Shown: positions 1 to 8,733 of the stretch, one piece after another
Layout of the letters: each line of letters starts with the position of its first letter
How positions within the stretch are numbered: the stretch's first letter is position 1
DNA from: Micromonospora cremea
Lineage (GTDB): Bacteria; Actinomycetota; Actinomycetes; Mycobacteriales; Micromonosporaceae
Assembly (NCBI RefSeq): GCF_900143515.1
Contig: NZ_FSQT01000002.1
Span: 2,047,501 to 2,111,500 of the forward strand
DNA: 64,000 bases
Direction: 5' to 3'
Notes under the pieces: model-generated
The model's input: the letters and a program-made list of their open reading frames with translations, nothing else
Databases searched by the model: none
Told to the model about the DNA's origin: nothing
Translations under genes and position numbers: made by a program

Positions 1-682
1 GCCGTCGAACGGCCGCATCGCGATCATCATGCCGGAGAACGTCGGCAGCCCGGACGTGGTGCGGGGCTTCCGGCAGGAGTTCGGCGCCAGCGACCCGCGG
101 ATCGGCGACCCGGTGACCAACACCAACCCCACCCCCAACCCCGGGAAGAACACGTACGTCGCGGACATCCGCAGGGCGCTGACCAAGAAGCCGACGGCGG
201 TCGTCTGCTTCTACGCCGGCACGGCGGCGGTGGAGTTCATCAAGCAGCTGCGTGACCAGTTCTCCGGGCCGGTGTACGCACCCGGCTTCCTCACCGAGGG
301 CGCCGTGCTGGAGAGCATGGACAAGGACGCGCTCGGCATCCAGACCGCGCTGAACTACTCGGCCGACCTGAACAACACGTCCAACCGGGTCTTCGCCTCG
401 GCCTACCGCAAGAAGTATCAGGTCACGCCGACCACCTACGCGATGGCGTCGTATGACGCGGCGCAGGTGCTCGACCAGGCGATCCAGCTGACCGGCGGAT
501 CACCCACCCCCCAGCAGGTCAACCTGGCGCTGGGCAAGATCGGCCAGATCGACAGCCCGCGCGGCATCTGGCAGTTCAACCAGCCGCGCACCCCGCAGCA
601 GAAGTGGTACCTGCGCGAGGTACAGCGCGACGGTCAGGTCATGTCGAACGTGCTGATCAACGAGCTGGCCACGCTGGGCTGA
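1..682 (+). CDS. ABC transporter substrate-binding protein, 5'-truncated (branched-chain amino acid type)
   Basis: The open frame enters from the left edge (codons from base 2) and ends at TGA 680-682, so only the C-terminal ~226 residues are present. The visible part reads as a type I periplasmic-binding-protein fold of the LivK/Peripla_BP_6 kind: a strand followed by a helix around GRIAIIMPEN, a middle segment with PTAVVCFYAGTAA, and the typical YAMASYDAAQVLDQAI segment near the C-terminus. Such lipoproteins deliver branched-chain amino acids, amides or urea to an ABC permease outside the membrane. The ligand cannot be told from this fragment, and the permease genes would lie outside the window. 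It converges with the dimethylargininase gene across a strong hairpin. Confidence 0.85.
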   Translation, partial: PSNGRIAIIMPENVGSPDVVRGFRQEFGASDPRIGDPVTNTNPTPNPGKNTYVADIRRALTKKPTAVVCFYAGTAAVEFIKQLRDQFSGPVYAPGFLTEGAVLESMDKDALGIQTALNYSADLNNTSNRVFASAYRKKYQVTPTTYAMASYDAAQVLDQAIQLTGGSPTPQQVNLALGKIGQIDSPRGIWQFNQPRTPQQKWYLREVQRDGQVMSNVLINELATLG

Positions 683-704
683 GCGCCCACCAGGAGCAAG
701 GTCA

Positions 705-736
705 GGGGCCGGTCTCCCGAAAGGGAGGCCGGCCCC
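705..736. terminator. Bidirectional hairpin terminator with GAAA tetraloop
   Basis: A 14-bp stem (705-718 with 723-736, one G-U type mismatch) closes a GAAA loop at 719-722. It lies between two convergent genes (stop at 682, stop at 759). No long T-run follows, as is common in high-GC actinomycetes. Confidence 0.75.
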
Positions 737-758
737 CGACGTACGCGGCGGTTTCCGG

Positions 759-1589
759 TCAGTGCCGGAGTTCGGCGATGCAGCACTTCACGCTGCCGCC
801 GCCCTTCTTCAGCTCGGCCAAATCGACCGGGACCGGGGTATAGCCGGCGGCCTTGAGCTTGCCGGCCAACCGGGTGGCCTCACTGTTGAGCACCACGTTC
901 GCGCCGTCGCTGACCAGGTTGAGCCCGAAGGCCATCGCGTCCTCGTCGTCGGCGATCACCGCGTCCGGGAAGAGCTGGGTGAGCACCCGCTGGCTGGCCG
1001 CGGAGAAGGCGCCGGGGAAGTAGACGATGTTCGAGTCGTCGATGGAGGCGAGCGCCACGTCCAGGTGGTAGAAGCGGGGGTCGATCAGGCGCAGCGACAC
1101 CACCGGCCGGCCCAGCGCCTCCTGCGCCTCGGCGTGCGCCGGGATCTCGGTGCGGAAGCCGTGCCCGGCCAGGATGAGCCCGCCGTGCGCCTCCGGCACG
1201 TACGCGAAGTCACCCTCGCCCTCGTTGGTCTCGCTCGGGGCGATGAACCGCCAGGCCTGCGACTCGTAGAAGGCATGGTGCAGGGCGGCCTCGGCGGCCC
1301 GCTGCTCATGCTTGAACCGCGCGCCGTAGACGCTGCCGTCCACCACGAAGGCGCCGTTGGCGGCGTACACCATGTCGGGCAGGCCACGCTCGGGGGTGAG
1401 CAGATGCACCTCGTGGCCGAGGCCGACCAGCGTGTCGCGCAGCCGGTCCCACTGCTTGACGGCCAGTTCCCGGTCGACCGGGGTGGTCACGTCCATCCAC
1501 GGATTGATCGCGTACTCCACCGCGAAGTGCTCGGGCGAGCACATGAGATATGTCCGCTTTCGCGGGACTCGCTGCTGGTTCACGTTCAC
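759..1589 (-). CDS. ddaH: Dimethylargininase / amidinotransferase-family hydrolase
   Basis: Belongs to the guanidino-group hydrolase/amidinotransferase superfamily (pentein fold). It probably converts methylated arginine or arginine-like substrates to citrulline in the cytoplasm. Visible signatures are NPWMDVTTPVD near the N-terminus, GEGDFAY with the substrate-side acidic residues, FYHLDVAL with the catalytic His, and the C-terminal GGGSVKCCIAEL containing the nucleophilic Cys. The frame stays open up to an ATG at 1631, but similarity to the family begins just after QQRVPRKRTYLMCSP, so a GTG at 1589 (or 1583) is preferred. Neither has a Shine-Dalgarno sequence, and the transcript may be leaderless. 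It is divergent from an Lrp/AsnC regulator, a usual partner of this gene in actinomycetes, which suggests a role in arginine/ornithine catabolism. Confidence 0.85.
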   Translation of the reverse strand: MNVNQQRVPRKRTYLMCSPEHFAVEYAINPWMDVTTPVDRELAVKQWDRLRDTLVGLGHEVHLLTPERGLPDMVYAANGAFVVDGSVYGARFKHEQRAAEAALHHAFYESQAWRFIAPSETNEGEGDFAYVPEAHGGLILAGHGFRTEIPAHAEAQEALGRPVVSLRLIDPRFYHLDVALASIDDSNIVYFPGAFSAASQRVLTQLFPDAVIADDEDAMAFGLNLVSDGANVVLNSEATRLAGKLKAAGYTPVPVDLAELKKGGGSVKCCIAELRH

Positions 1590-1599
1590 CAAGAGTAGG

Positions 1600-1617
1600 T
1601 ACCGTTGAACTTTGGTA
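1600..1617. promoter_or_regulatory. Possible Lrp operator in divergent promoter region
   Basis: A dyad TACC-N10-GGTA (1600-1603 and 1614-1617) with a central T/A-rich core lies between the two divergent genes. It is a candidate binding site for the Lrp/AsnC protein encoded at 1652. This rests only on symmetry and position. Confidence 0.35.
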
Positions 1618-1651
1618 ACAGCCACAACCATTGCTTCCCAGAGGCGGAACG

Positions 1652-2110
1652 TTGCAGATAGACGCGGTAGACCAGCGGATCATTGCGTTGCTCGTCGCCG
1701 ACGCCCGCGCGTCGTACGCCGACATCGGCACCCGGGTGTCACTCTCCGCCCCGGCGGTCAAGCGCCGGGTCGACAGATTGCGCGCCACCGGCGTGATCAG
1801 GGGATTCACGGCGGTGGTTGATCCGGCGGCCGTCGGCTGGACCACCGAGGCGTTCGTCGAGCTGTTCTGTGCCGGCCGAACCACCCCGGCACAGATCGGT
1901 GTGGCGGCCCGCCGGCACCCGGAAGTGGTCGGCGCGTACACCGTCTCCGGCGAGGCGGACGCACTGGTGCACCTGCGCGCCGCCGACATCGCCCACCTGG
2001 AGGCGGCGCTGGAGCGGCTACGCGCCGAGTCCTTCGTGACCTCCACCCGCAGCACCATCGTGCTCTCCCGGCTGGTCGAATCCCCCGGCGTCGGCCCCTC
2101 CACCCGCTGA
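1652..2110 (+). CDS. Lrp/AsnC family transcriptional regulator
   Basis: A 152-residue protein of the usual Lrp/AsnC length. The N-terminal winged helix-turn-helix starts IDAVDQRIIALLVADARASY and continues with IGTRVSLSAPAVKRRVDRL as the recognition region. The rest is an AsnC/RAM ligand-binding domain with VGAYTVSGEADALVHL. TTG at 1652 is chosen because an AGAGGCGG ribosome-binding site lies just upstream; a TTG at 1631 is also in frame. These proteins form octamers and sense amino acids. Divergence from the dimethylargininase gene suggests that it controls arginine-related catabolism and itself. Confidence 0.85.
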   Translation: MQIDAVDQRIIALLVADARASYADIGTRVSLSAPAVKRRVDRLRATGVIRGFTAVVDPAAVGWTTEAFVELFCAGRTTPAQIGVAARRHPEVVGAYTVSGEADALVHLRAADIAHLEAALERLRAESFVTSTRSTIVLSRLVESPGVGPSTR

Positions 2111-2377
2111 CCGGACCCGCTCGGCCGCTCACGGCTGCCCGGGTCGGAGATCTGGAACGGGACGATCGATGGGAACGGGAACGACTGGGGCCCCGTCCAA
2201 CCGCGGTGGCCCCTTCCCAACCGCCGGCCACCGCAGCTTGACCCTCCCTCCCCGGCGGGTGGGGCCTGGTTCTCGGGGTTTCCGGGCCCCACCCGCCCTT
2301 GACCTCAAGCCCGGTTGAGCAGATGAACTGACGGCACAGTGGTGGGCACGACGCCCACCGTGGCCGAGGGGGATTCC

Positions 2378-3334
2378 ATGCGGGCGGTCTGGTTACGTGA
2401 ATTCGGCGGGCCCGAGGTGCTCGTGCCCAGCCCGGCACCCGACCCGACGCCCGGCCCCGGCCAGGTGCTGATCGACGTCGCGTACGCGAACATCACCTTC
2501 GTCGAGACGCAGCAGCGCTCCGGTCGCCCCGGGCCGTTCCGGGTCACCCCACCGCTGATTCCCGGCAACGGCGTCGGCGGGGTGATCGCCGCCGTCGGGC
2601 CGGACGTCGACCCCGGGCTGACCGGGCGGCGAGTGGTCAGCGCCACGGGCGGCTCCGGCGGATACGCCGAACGAGCGGCGGTGGAGGCGTCCGCGCCGAT
2701 CGAGGTCCCGGCCGGGCTGGCGCTGGACGCGGCGGTCGCGCTGCTGGCCGACGGACGTACCGCCACGATGCTGATCGAGGCGGTCGGCGTCCGCCCTGGA
2801 GACCGGGTGCTGGTGGAGGCCGCGGCGGGCGGGGTGGGCAGCCTGCTCGTGCAGCTCGCGGCCCAGGCCGGTGCGCGGGTGATCGGCGTGGCCGGCGGGC
2901 CACGCAAGGTGGACCTGCTGCCCGGACTGGGTGCCGATCTGGCGGTCGACTACCGCGCGCCGGGCTGGGCCGACCGGATCCGGGACGCGGTGGGTGGGAT
3001 CGACGTGGTGCTCGACGGTGTCGGCGGGCCGGTCGCCCAGACGGCGTTCGAGCTGCTGGCCCCGGGTGGCCGCATGGTCAGCTTCGGGCTGGCCAGCGGC
3101 CAGTGGTCACCGGTGTCCGCGGAGGCCGCCACCGCACGGCAGGTCACGCTGGTCCGGCCGGACGTGCCGCCCGCGCGGCTGCGGGCGTACACCGGTCGGG
3201 CGCTGGCGGAGGCGGCGGCCGGCCGGCTGCGGCCACTGATCGGGCAGCGTTTCCCGCTGGAGCGGGCCGCCGACGCGCACGCCGCCATCGAGGCCCGCTC
3301 GACGGTCGGCAAGACCCTGCTGGACGTCTCCTGA
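2378..3334 (+). CDS. Zinc-free MDR-family NADPH:quinone oxidoreductase
   Basis: A 318-residue medium-chain dehydrogenase/reductase without the structural-zinc cysteine lobe, which places it in the quinone oxidoreductase (Qor) branch. The GroES-like N-terminal domain has GGPEVLVPSPAPDP and IPGNGVGGVIAAVG. The Rossmann domain carries the nucleotide-binding AAAGGVGSLLVQLA at about residues 150-163. The C-terminus ends with the HAAIEARSTVGKTLLDV element typical of this family. ATG 2378 has GAGGGGGA upstream. It probably reduces quinones or enones with NADPH in the cytosol; the true substrate is unknown. It converges with the next gene, with only 8 bp between the stops. Confidence 0.85.
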   Translation: MRAVWLREFGGPEVLVPSPAPDPTPGPGQVLIDVAYANITFVETQQRSGRPGPFRVTPPLIPGNGVGGVIAAVGPDVDPGLTGRRVVSATGGSGGYAERAAVEASAPIEVPAGLALDAAVALLADGRTATMLIEAVGVRPGDRVLVEAAAGGVGSLLVQLAAQAGARVIGVAGGPRKVDLLPGLGADLAVDYRAPGWADRIRDAVGGIDVVLDGVGGPVAQTAFELLAPGGRMVSFGLASGQWSPVSAEAATARQVTLVRPDVPPARLRAYTGRALAEAAAGRLRPLIGQRFPLERAADAHAAIEARSTVGKTLLDVS

Positions 3335-3342
3335 AACCGGGC

Positions 3343-4449
3343 TCAGAGGTACATGCCGGTGCGGTGCTCGGACTCGTCGCGGCGGACCGGCTTGTCGCCC
3401 TCGCCAAAGAACCGCTTGCCGCCGAACTCGCCGTGCAGCCGGTCGTCCAGCTCGTCGGCGAGCCCCGTCATCACCTGCACGGCCAGCATGAGGTGGGTGG
3501 CCTGGAAGTTGCGGCCGAAGACCGGGATGGACGCCCAGACCGTGTCGTCGGCGCAGTAGAGGCGGCCGATCGGCATCCGATTGGTCAGCTCGGAGAGCTT
3601 GACGTAGAGCCGCTCGGTCGGCTCCACCTCGGTGAGCACCGGAGAGAAGACGTCCACCAGAGGCGGGTTGTCCCGCACCCGGACGAAGACCATCGCCGAA
3701 CCGGCGCGGATGGTGATGTCGCCATCCGAGTCGATCTGCAACCGGTCGGTGTCGGACTTCAGCATGGTGGAGACCACGGTGCGGACCCGCTCCGCCAGGT
3801 CGAGCACGTCGTCCCGCTCGACCTGCGCGGCGGCCGCCTCGGCCAGTGCCTCCTCCAGGTCGGCCTCGACGTCGGCGTCCGGACCGAACTCGCTGCGCGC
3901 GGTGCCCAGCGCCTCCACGGTCAACGGCTCGCCCTCGGCGTCGTGCACCAGGTAGACGAGGAACGCCGGGTGCGGGGCGCCGTAGACGTCGCGCAGCGTC
4001 CGGGAGAGCAGCGCCGCGATCCGGGTCGCCTCCGCCGTCGTGCCGTCCAAGCCGAAGGAGCCGCCGGAGCCGGCCACCACCCCGGGCGGGGACCAACCGA
4101 GCGCGACCATGTCCGCCACGGCGGCGCGATCCAGCCGGTAGCCCGCCGGCAGGGCGGCGTTACCGACCGCCCGGGCGGAGAGCCCGCCGTCGCCGGCCAC
4201 GTCGACGCTGATCGAATAGACGGCGTCCCCGGTCCCGGAGGCGGTGGGGTCCAGGGTCAGCTCGAGGTGCGCGCCGGCGGGAAGCTCCCGCAGCCGGACG
4301 GCGAGCGCGCGGGCGAACTCCCGCCACGCCTCCGTCACCTTGGCCCGCAGATCCGTGGTGCTCGGCTCGTCGAGCAGGATCGATTCCGCCGGCTCGGCCG
4401 TACCGCCGGGCAGCTCATTGTTCGGCGCCGAGGGGTGGTCAGCCGTCAT
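3343..4449 (-). CDS. YbjN/CesT-like chaperone-fold protein
   Basis: A 368-residue acidic protein with no signal peptide or membrane segment. Two alpha/beta modules can be seen. The N-terminal half (about 30-200) resembles TY-Chap domains found in actinobacteria. The C-terminal half (about 225-355) begins with a helix and then LQIDSDGDITIRAGSAMVFVRV, the YbjN/type III secretion chaperone-like fold, ending in VWASIPVFGRNFQATHLMLAVQVM. Proteins of this kind are thought to bind peptides, but no role is established in actinomycetes. The start ATG 4449 follows a 170-bp upstream gap. Function beyond the fold is unknown. Confidence 0.65.
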   Translation of the reverse strand: MTADHPSAPNNELPGGTAEPAESILLDEPSTTDLRAKVTEAWREFARALAVRLRELPAGAHLELTLDPTASGTGDAVYSISVDVAGDGGLSARAVGNAALPAGYRLDRAAVADMVALGWSPPGVVAGSGGSFGLDGTTAEATRIAALLSRTLRDVYGAPHPAFLVYLVHDAEGEPLTVEALGTARSEFGPDADVEADLEEALAEAAAAQVERDDVLDLAERVRTVVSTMLKSDTDRLQIDSDGDITIRAGSAMVFVRVRDNPPLVDVFSPVLTEVEPTERLYVKLSELTNRMPIGRLYCADDTVWASIPVFGRNFQATHLMLAVQVMTGLADELDDRLHGEFGGKRFFGEGDKPVRRDESEHRTGMYL

Positions 4450-4621
4450 GATCGCCTCCGTCCGTCACGATCACCCTACCCACGCCGTCCGGACGTCGAA
4501 TCAGCCCGGACCGGGATCGGACAACCGCACGGCCCGGCACGAATCCGCGACGGTTCTCATCCGTGCGGAGGCTGCCTGGTCCGGGCGCTCCGCAGCCCCC
4601 GCCCCGATGGTCGCCCGGCGG

Positions 4622-4888
4622 TCAGACCGCCGACGGATCGGCGGGATCGGCACCCAACTCGACCGGCCACGTGGCCGCGAGAGCGCTGAGCCGGGCGGCG
4701 GCGTCCGCCGGGTCGGCGCCCCGGCCCACCGCCAGCCCCAGCAGGTACGCGGAGACCGGCGCACCCGGTCGCAACACCTGGTGGGCGACGTCGCGGGCCA
4801 GGTCCAGCACCACCGGCACGGGCACCTGGGCCGGGCCCAGGTCCAGCTCGGCACAGGCCGCCGTCACCCAGTCGTCCATCACCGTCAT
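4622..4888 (-). CDS. DUF6457 small protein, partner of MobA
   Basis: An 88-residue, mostly helical, acidic protein beginning MTVMDDWVTAACAEL. The family (DUF6457) has no known biochemical activity but recurs beside molybdopterin-guanine dinucleotide genes. Its ATG at 4888 overlaps the mobA stop in an ATGA, so translation is probably coupled to mobA. That overlap decides the start over a GTG at 4897 and an ATG at 4879. It is inferred to assist molybdenum cofactor maturation. Confidence 0.75.
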   Translation of the reverse strand: MTVMDDWVTAACAELDLGPAQVPVPVVLDLARDVAHQVLRPGAPVSAYLLGLAVGRGADPADAAARLSALAATWPVELGADPADPSAV

Positions 4889-5541
4889 CGCGCCCACTCC
4901 TCCGCCCGGCGTACGTCCTCGTCAGTGTCGCAGTCGAACCAGGGCGGCGGGCCGTCACCGGACCAGGGCACCTCGCGCACGACGAGGCCGGCCAGCAGCG
5001 CCCGGACCGGAGCCCCGGCGAGGCTGCCGCCCCGCTCGGCCGTCAGCCGGTCCAGCCCGGCACGCAGCGCGGCAACCCGCCACACCCCGCAGAGCGACTG
5101 CCGCCGCCCATCCGCGTCGACGAAGCACGCCCCGTCGGGTAGCCGCTCCGGCCCGACGTCGCTGGAGCCGCTCGCCGAGGCGGCCGGTCCGGTGTGGCGG
5201 AGCGGGGCCAGATGGCTCAGCAGCTCGTCGATCGCGGCGCGGGTGAGCAGCGGCAGGTCGGCGGCGAGCAGCGCGACCAGGTTCGTCGCCGGGTCGAGCA
5301 GCGCCAGCCCGGCCGCCGCCGCGGTGACCGGTCCCCCGCCGGGCGGATCCTCGCGGGTCACCCGTACGCCGGGCGGAACTACACCTGCCGGACCGACCAG
5401 CACCCGCGGCGCGGCATCGGCGACGGCGGCCAGCACCCGGTCGCGCATCGACCGGCCGCCGACCGGGAGCGCCGGCTTGTCCACGCCGCCCATCCGTCGG
5501 GCGGCCCCACCGGCGAGCACCACCGCGGCGTACGTCCCCAT
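4885..5541 (-). CDS. mobA: Molybdenum cofactor guanylyltransferase (NTP transferase)
   Basis: A 218-residue nucleotidyltransferase. The N-terminus has the nucleotide-binding loop VVLAGGAARRMGGVDKPAL. LVALLAADLPLL supplies the metal-binding Asp, and PPPWFDCDTDEDV near the end is typical of MobA. It would attach GMP to molybdopterin to give the guanine dinucleotide cofactor needed by DMSO-reductase-family enzymes such as formate dehydrogenase and nitrate reductase. It is the first gene of a two-gene operon with the DUF6457 protein and is divergent from fdhD, which acts on the same class of enzyme. Relatives that use CTP (MocA) cannot be fully excluded. Confidence 0.85.
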   Translation of the reverse strand: MGTYAAVVLAGGAARRMGGVDKPALPVGGRSMRDRVLAAVADAAPRVLVGPAGVVPPGVRVTREDPPGGGPVTAAAAGLALLDPATNLVALLAADLPLLTRAAIDELLSHLAPLRHTGPAASASGSSDVGPERLPDGACFVDADGRRQSLCGVWRVAALRAGLDRLTAERGGSLAGAPVRALLAGLVVREVPWSGDGPPPWFDCDTDEDVRRAEEWAR

Positions 5542-5635
5542 CCGGCCACGGTAGCCGTGCTGGCATCCGGTCGGCGGCCGGCGCCAATGCCCGGTGGCCG
5601 TGCGGGCGTACCGACGCGGGGTGCAGGATGGCGGG

Positions 5636-6490
5636 ATGGGACGGGCGACTGACCGACGGGGCGTACTCCGGATCGACCTGGACGCGGCGGCCGACGGGCG
5701 CGGGCCCGTGCGCCGTCCGGACAGCCTGGCGGTGGAGGAGCCGCTGGAGATCCGGGTGGGCCCGGCCGGGCCGGGCCGGCGGCGGCCGCTCGCGGTCACC
5801 ATGCGCACCCCCGGGGACGATTTGGACCTGGCCATCGGTTTCCTACTGACCGAGGGGCTGATCCGGTCGACCGACGACGTGCAGACCGCGCAGCTCTGCG
5901 CCGGCGCGGAGACGCCGAACACGTACAACGTGGTGGACGTGGTGCTCGCCCCCGGGGTGCCGGAGCCCACCACCGACCCGTCCCGGAACTTCTACACGAC
6001 CAGCTCCTGCGGGGTCTGCGGCAAGGCCAGCATCGACGCGGTCCGCACCCGTTCGCTGTTCCCGGTGGCGGCGGACCCGCTCACCGTGCCGGCCGCCCTG
6101 CTCGCCGAGCTGCCGGACCGGCTGCGCGCCGGCCAGCGCGGCTTCGACCGGACCGGTGGGCTCCACGCTGCGGGGCTGTTCACGCCCACCGGGGAGCTGG
6201 TGGTGCTCCGGGAGGACGTGGGCCGACACAACGCCGTGGACAAGGTGATCGGCTGGGCGGTGCGGGAACGGCGGCTGCCGCTGGCCGGGCACCTGCTGCT
6301 GGTCTCCGGCCGGGCCAGCTTCGAACTGACCCAGAAGGCGTGGATGGCCGGAGTGCCACTGCTGGCCGCGGTCTCCGCGCCGAGCACCCTCGCCGCCGAG
6401 CTGGCCGACGAGGCGGGGATGACGCTGGTCGGCTTCCTGCGCGGTAACACGATGAACGTCTACGCCCGTCCCGAACGGGTCACCATCTGA
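5636..6490 (+). CDS. fdhD: Formate dehydrogenase sulfurtransferase FdhD
   Basis: A 284-residue FdhD protein. It passes sulfur from a cysteine desulfurase to the molybdenum cofactor of formate dehydrogenase, activating that enzyme. The catalytic SCGVCGKAS (two cysteines in CxxC) lies near residue 125. RTPGDDLDLAIGFLLTEGLI and EDVGRHNAVDKVIGWA are family hallmarks. ATG 5636 is chosen over longer in-frame starts because family similarity begins there. No formate dehydrogenase gene lies in the window. It diverges from mobA, which fits joint supply of mature cofactor. Confidence 0.92.
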   Translation: MGRATDRRGVLRIDLDAAADGRGPVRRPDSLAVEEPLEIRVGPAGPGRRRPLAVTMRTPGDDLDLAIGFLLTEGLIRSTDDVQTAQLCAGAETPNTYNVVDVVLAPGVPEPTTDPSRNFYTTSSCGVCGKASIDAVRTRSLFPVAADPLTVPAALLAELPDRLRAGQRGFDRTGGLHAAGLFTPTGELVVLREDVGRHNAVDKVIGWAVRERRLPLAGHLLLVSGRASFELTQKAWMAGVPLLAAVSAPSTLAAELADEAGMTLVGFLRGNTMNVYARPERVTI

Positions 6491-6498
6491 TCCACCAG

Positions 6499-7203
6499 TC
6501 AGTCGAGCAGCCCCAGCCGGATCGCGGCGTCACGGGCCAGCAGGAAGCCGGCGATGCCGAGGATCCAGCCGAGCATGCCGCCGGAGTGCCGCACGATCCA
6601 GGCGTTGAGCCGGACCAGCACCGGCTCGACCAGACTCGGCCACGCCATCCGAGCCCCCAGCAGCAGCGCCGCCGGCAGCACCATGACCAGGCAGTAGCCG
6701 GCGAGCAGCCCCACGATCTCCGCCACGCCGAGCTCGGAGGTGGTCAGCAGGCCGACCGCGCCGAGGTACGGCAGCATCGTCGCCACCTCCGCGAGCGCGG
6801 CGAGTAGCGCCAGCCCCACCAGCCATCGCGCCGAGGAGTCGCCGGCGGTGACCCGGTCCCGCCAGCGCAGCACACCGCCGCCGCGCGGGCGTCGTTTGCC
6901 GTCGTAGCGGAAGCTGAGCGCGAACAGCCCGATCCCGAGGACGAGCTGCGCCCAGAGCACCGGCCGGTTGTCAATCGCCCCGCCGAGTACCTCGGCCAGC
7001 CGGCTGCCGCCCACGGCGAGCAACAGCCCCACGGCGAAGTAGAAAACGGCGATCGTGCCGAGGTAGACGAGGATCCGTCGGGCGTTGACCGTCCCGGGCG
7101 CGAGCAGCAACCAGACCGGGATGAAGAGGGTGCCGATGCTGGTGCTGTCGACTAGGGCCAGGCCCGCGAGCGAAAACAGCAGTCCGACGCTCATGTGTGG
7201 CAT
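6499..7203 (-). CDS. GAP-family (Sap, sulfolipid-addressing-like) membrane protein
   Basis: A 234-residue integral membrane protein with about six hydrophobic segments, starting LLFSLAGLALVDSTSIGTLFIP. This N-terminal motif is shared with the GAP/Sap family, whose mycobacterial members help export cell-envelope lipids. Segments around VFYFAVGLLLAVGG, WLVGLALLAALAEVATMLPYL and GMLGWILGIAGFLLARDAA are clearly membrane-spanning. No Shine-Dalgarno sequence marks the start, so ATG 7203 or 7194 are both possible. It converges with fdhD (8 bp between stops), so any link to molybdenum is only positional. The transported substrate is unknown. Confidence 0.7.
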   Translation of the reverse strand: MPHMSVGLLFSLAGLALVDSTSIGTLFIPVWLLLAPGTVNARRILVYLGTIAVFYFAVGLLLAVGGSRLAEVLGGAIDNRPVLWAQLVLGIGLFALSFRYDGKRRPRGGGVLRWRDRVTAGDSSARWLVGLALLAALAEVATMLPYLGAVGLLTTSELGVAEIVGLLAGYCLVMVLPAALLLGARMAWPSLVEPVLVRLNAWIVRHSGGMLGWILGIAGFLLARDAAIRLGLLD

Positions 7204-7350
7204 TCGTCGGGTAGGGGCACCTGATGATTGTCCGGTGGCGCCTGCTCTGCCGAGTCGGCCGCAGACAGGAGAAACGGGTACATCGTTCGGACCACACCGA
7301 AGGTCCCGATCGACTGCCAGCCGTCCGGGCGCCGGAGAGGCAACCGCTCG

Positions 7351-7623
7351 TCAGTCCAGTTCGAGGATGCTCCAGTCGGCCGGCAGGACCTTCGCCGCCG
7401 CCCCGGGCTGCACGGTCGCGTAGTGCGCCCCGTACGTGAGCGCCGCGCGGGCGGCGTGACCGAGTGAGATAGCGCCGTCGACGGCGCGGGCCAGCTTGCC
7501 CGTGGCTCGGAGGTCATCGGCGTCGAGCGGCAGTAGGCGTACCACCGGTGCCGTCATCAGCGGGGTCAGCAGCGCGCCGCCGACCTCGTCGGCGGTGCCC
7601 GCGTAGGCGGCGGCCAGACACAT
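7351..7623 (-). CDS. Small hypothetical protein, possibly the C-terminal part of a PIN-domain protein
   Basis: A 90-residue frame starting MCLAAAYAGTADEVGG and ending LPADWSILELD. The pattern (a long helix, then VVRLLPLDADDLRATGKLARA, a GHAA helix, a strand and a final hydrophobic strand) recalls the C-terminal half of VapC-like PIN domains. The normal N-terminal Asp-bearing strand is missing. The frame stays open upstream of the ATG for about 20 more codons with plausible residues, and no ribosome-binding site precedes ATG 7623. It may be a decayed toxin gene or a real small protein; no partner antitoxin is seen. Confidence 0.35.
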   Translation of the reverse strand: MCLAAAYAGTADEVGGALLTPLMTAPVVRLLPLDADDLRATGKLARAVDGAISLGHAARAALTYGAHYATVQPGAAAKVLPADWSILELD

Positions 7624-7648
7624 GGAGGTGAGCGCTGTGCGATGCCGG

Positions 7649-8693
7649 TCACAGGCGGCCGCGTCGGCTCCTCCTGCGGGGGCGGACCACGCCGGGCAGA
7701 CCGATCGACGGCCAGCCGTCCAGCTCGGACGGAGGCACGCCGCGCCGGAGCAGGTCGTCCAGGAGCAGGGCGAGCGAGTAGTCGGGGTGCAGGCTCAGCG
7801 TGCGCTCCAGCGCGACCGCCGCCAGCGCCCCCTGCCCCGCGCGCCAGGCGGCGAACGCCAGCAGCGCGCCCGGTGCGGCGGTCAGCTCCGACTCGGCCCG
7901 GCGCAGAACATCGGTCCAGAGCGCGATGTCGCGGTCCCGACCATCGGTGCGTTCCCAAGCGTGGTCGCGGATCGGCAGGTGCGTCAGCAGGAGGGTCAGC
8001 CAGGCCACCTCGTCGTCGTCGAGCCGTTCGCCGCGCCGTTGCCGGCGTTGCGCCTCGCGGACCGCCGCCACCCCGGCGGAGCGCAGCGCCCGGCCGCCGA
8101 GCAGGTCGCTCGCGGGCGCCCGCTCGACCAGCTCGGCCAGGCGCCGCTCGGCCCGGACGGTGGCCGCGCGCAGCGCGTCCCGCGCCGGGCCGTCCACCGG
8201 TGACACCTGCGCCACGAGGGCGGCCCGGTCGGGGAGCGCGACCTGGCCGGCGAAGACCGCCGAGGCGGTCACCTGGTTGGCCGCCGGGTCGTAGCGCCGG
8301 CCCTCGGGCGGGCAGCAGTCGGCCTCGGCGCAGAGATAGGACCACCACCTGCCGTCGGTCACCCGCAGCGCGTCCAGCACCTCCAACCCGGCCCCGGTCA
8401 GGGCGGCGCACCGCGTCCACGCTCGGCGTCACCCGGTCGGGCGGCCCGTAGCCGACCACGGTCGCGGCCTCCGCGCCCTGGTGATGGATCACCCCGGCCA
8501 GGTGCCGGGCGCGCTCGACCGGATCGGCCGACGCGTCGGGCAGGTCCGCGCGGGCGGCGAAGATGATCCGCCGACCGCGCAGCGCCACCGCGACCACGCT
8601 GTCGGCGGGGTGGAAGCCGAGCAGATACGGCACGGCGGCGAGCAGGTCGGCGGGTGAGCGGACGGCGAGCCGGGGGCGTTCGGTCGAGGTCAT
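7649..8693 (-). pseudogene. DUF4192 family gene disrupted by a frameshift
   Basis: The N-terminal ~100 residues (start GTG/ATG at 8693, PADLLAAVPYLLGFHPADSV) and the remaining ~245 residues (LEVLDALRVTDGRWWSYLCAE onward to the stop at 7649) are both typical DUF4192 sequence but lie in different frames. The break is at about 8405-8410, where restoring a lost GC dinucleotide would join AVR to AALTGAGLEV perfectly. Both halves keep normal high-GC codon use, so the lesion is recent or a sequencing error. DUF4192 proteins are soluble actinobacterial proteins of unknown function. Confidence 0.75.
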
Positions 8694-8733
8694 GCCGGGA
8701 GCCTGCGCCGGGCTTCCCCGGCTTTGCCGCCCC

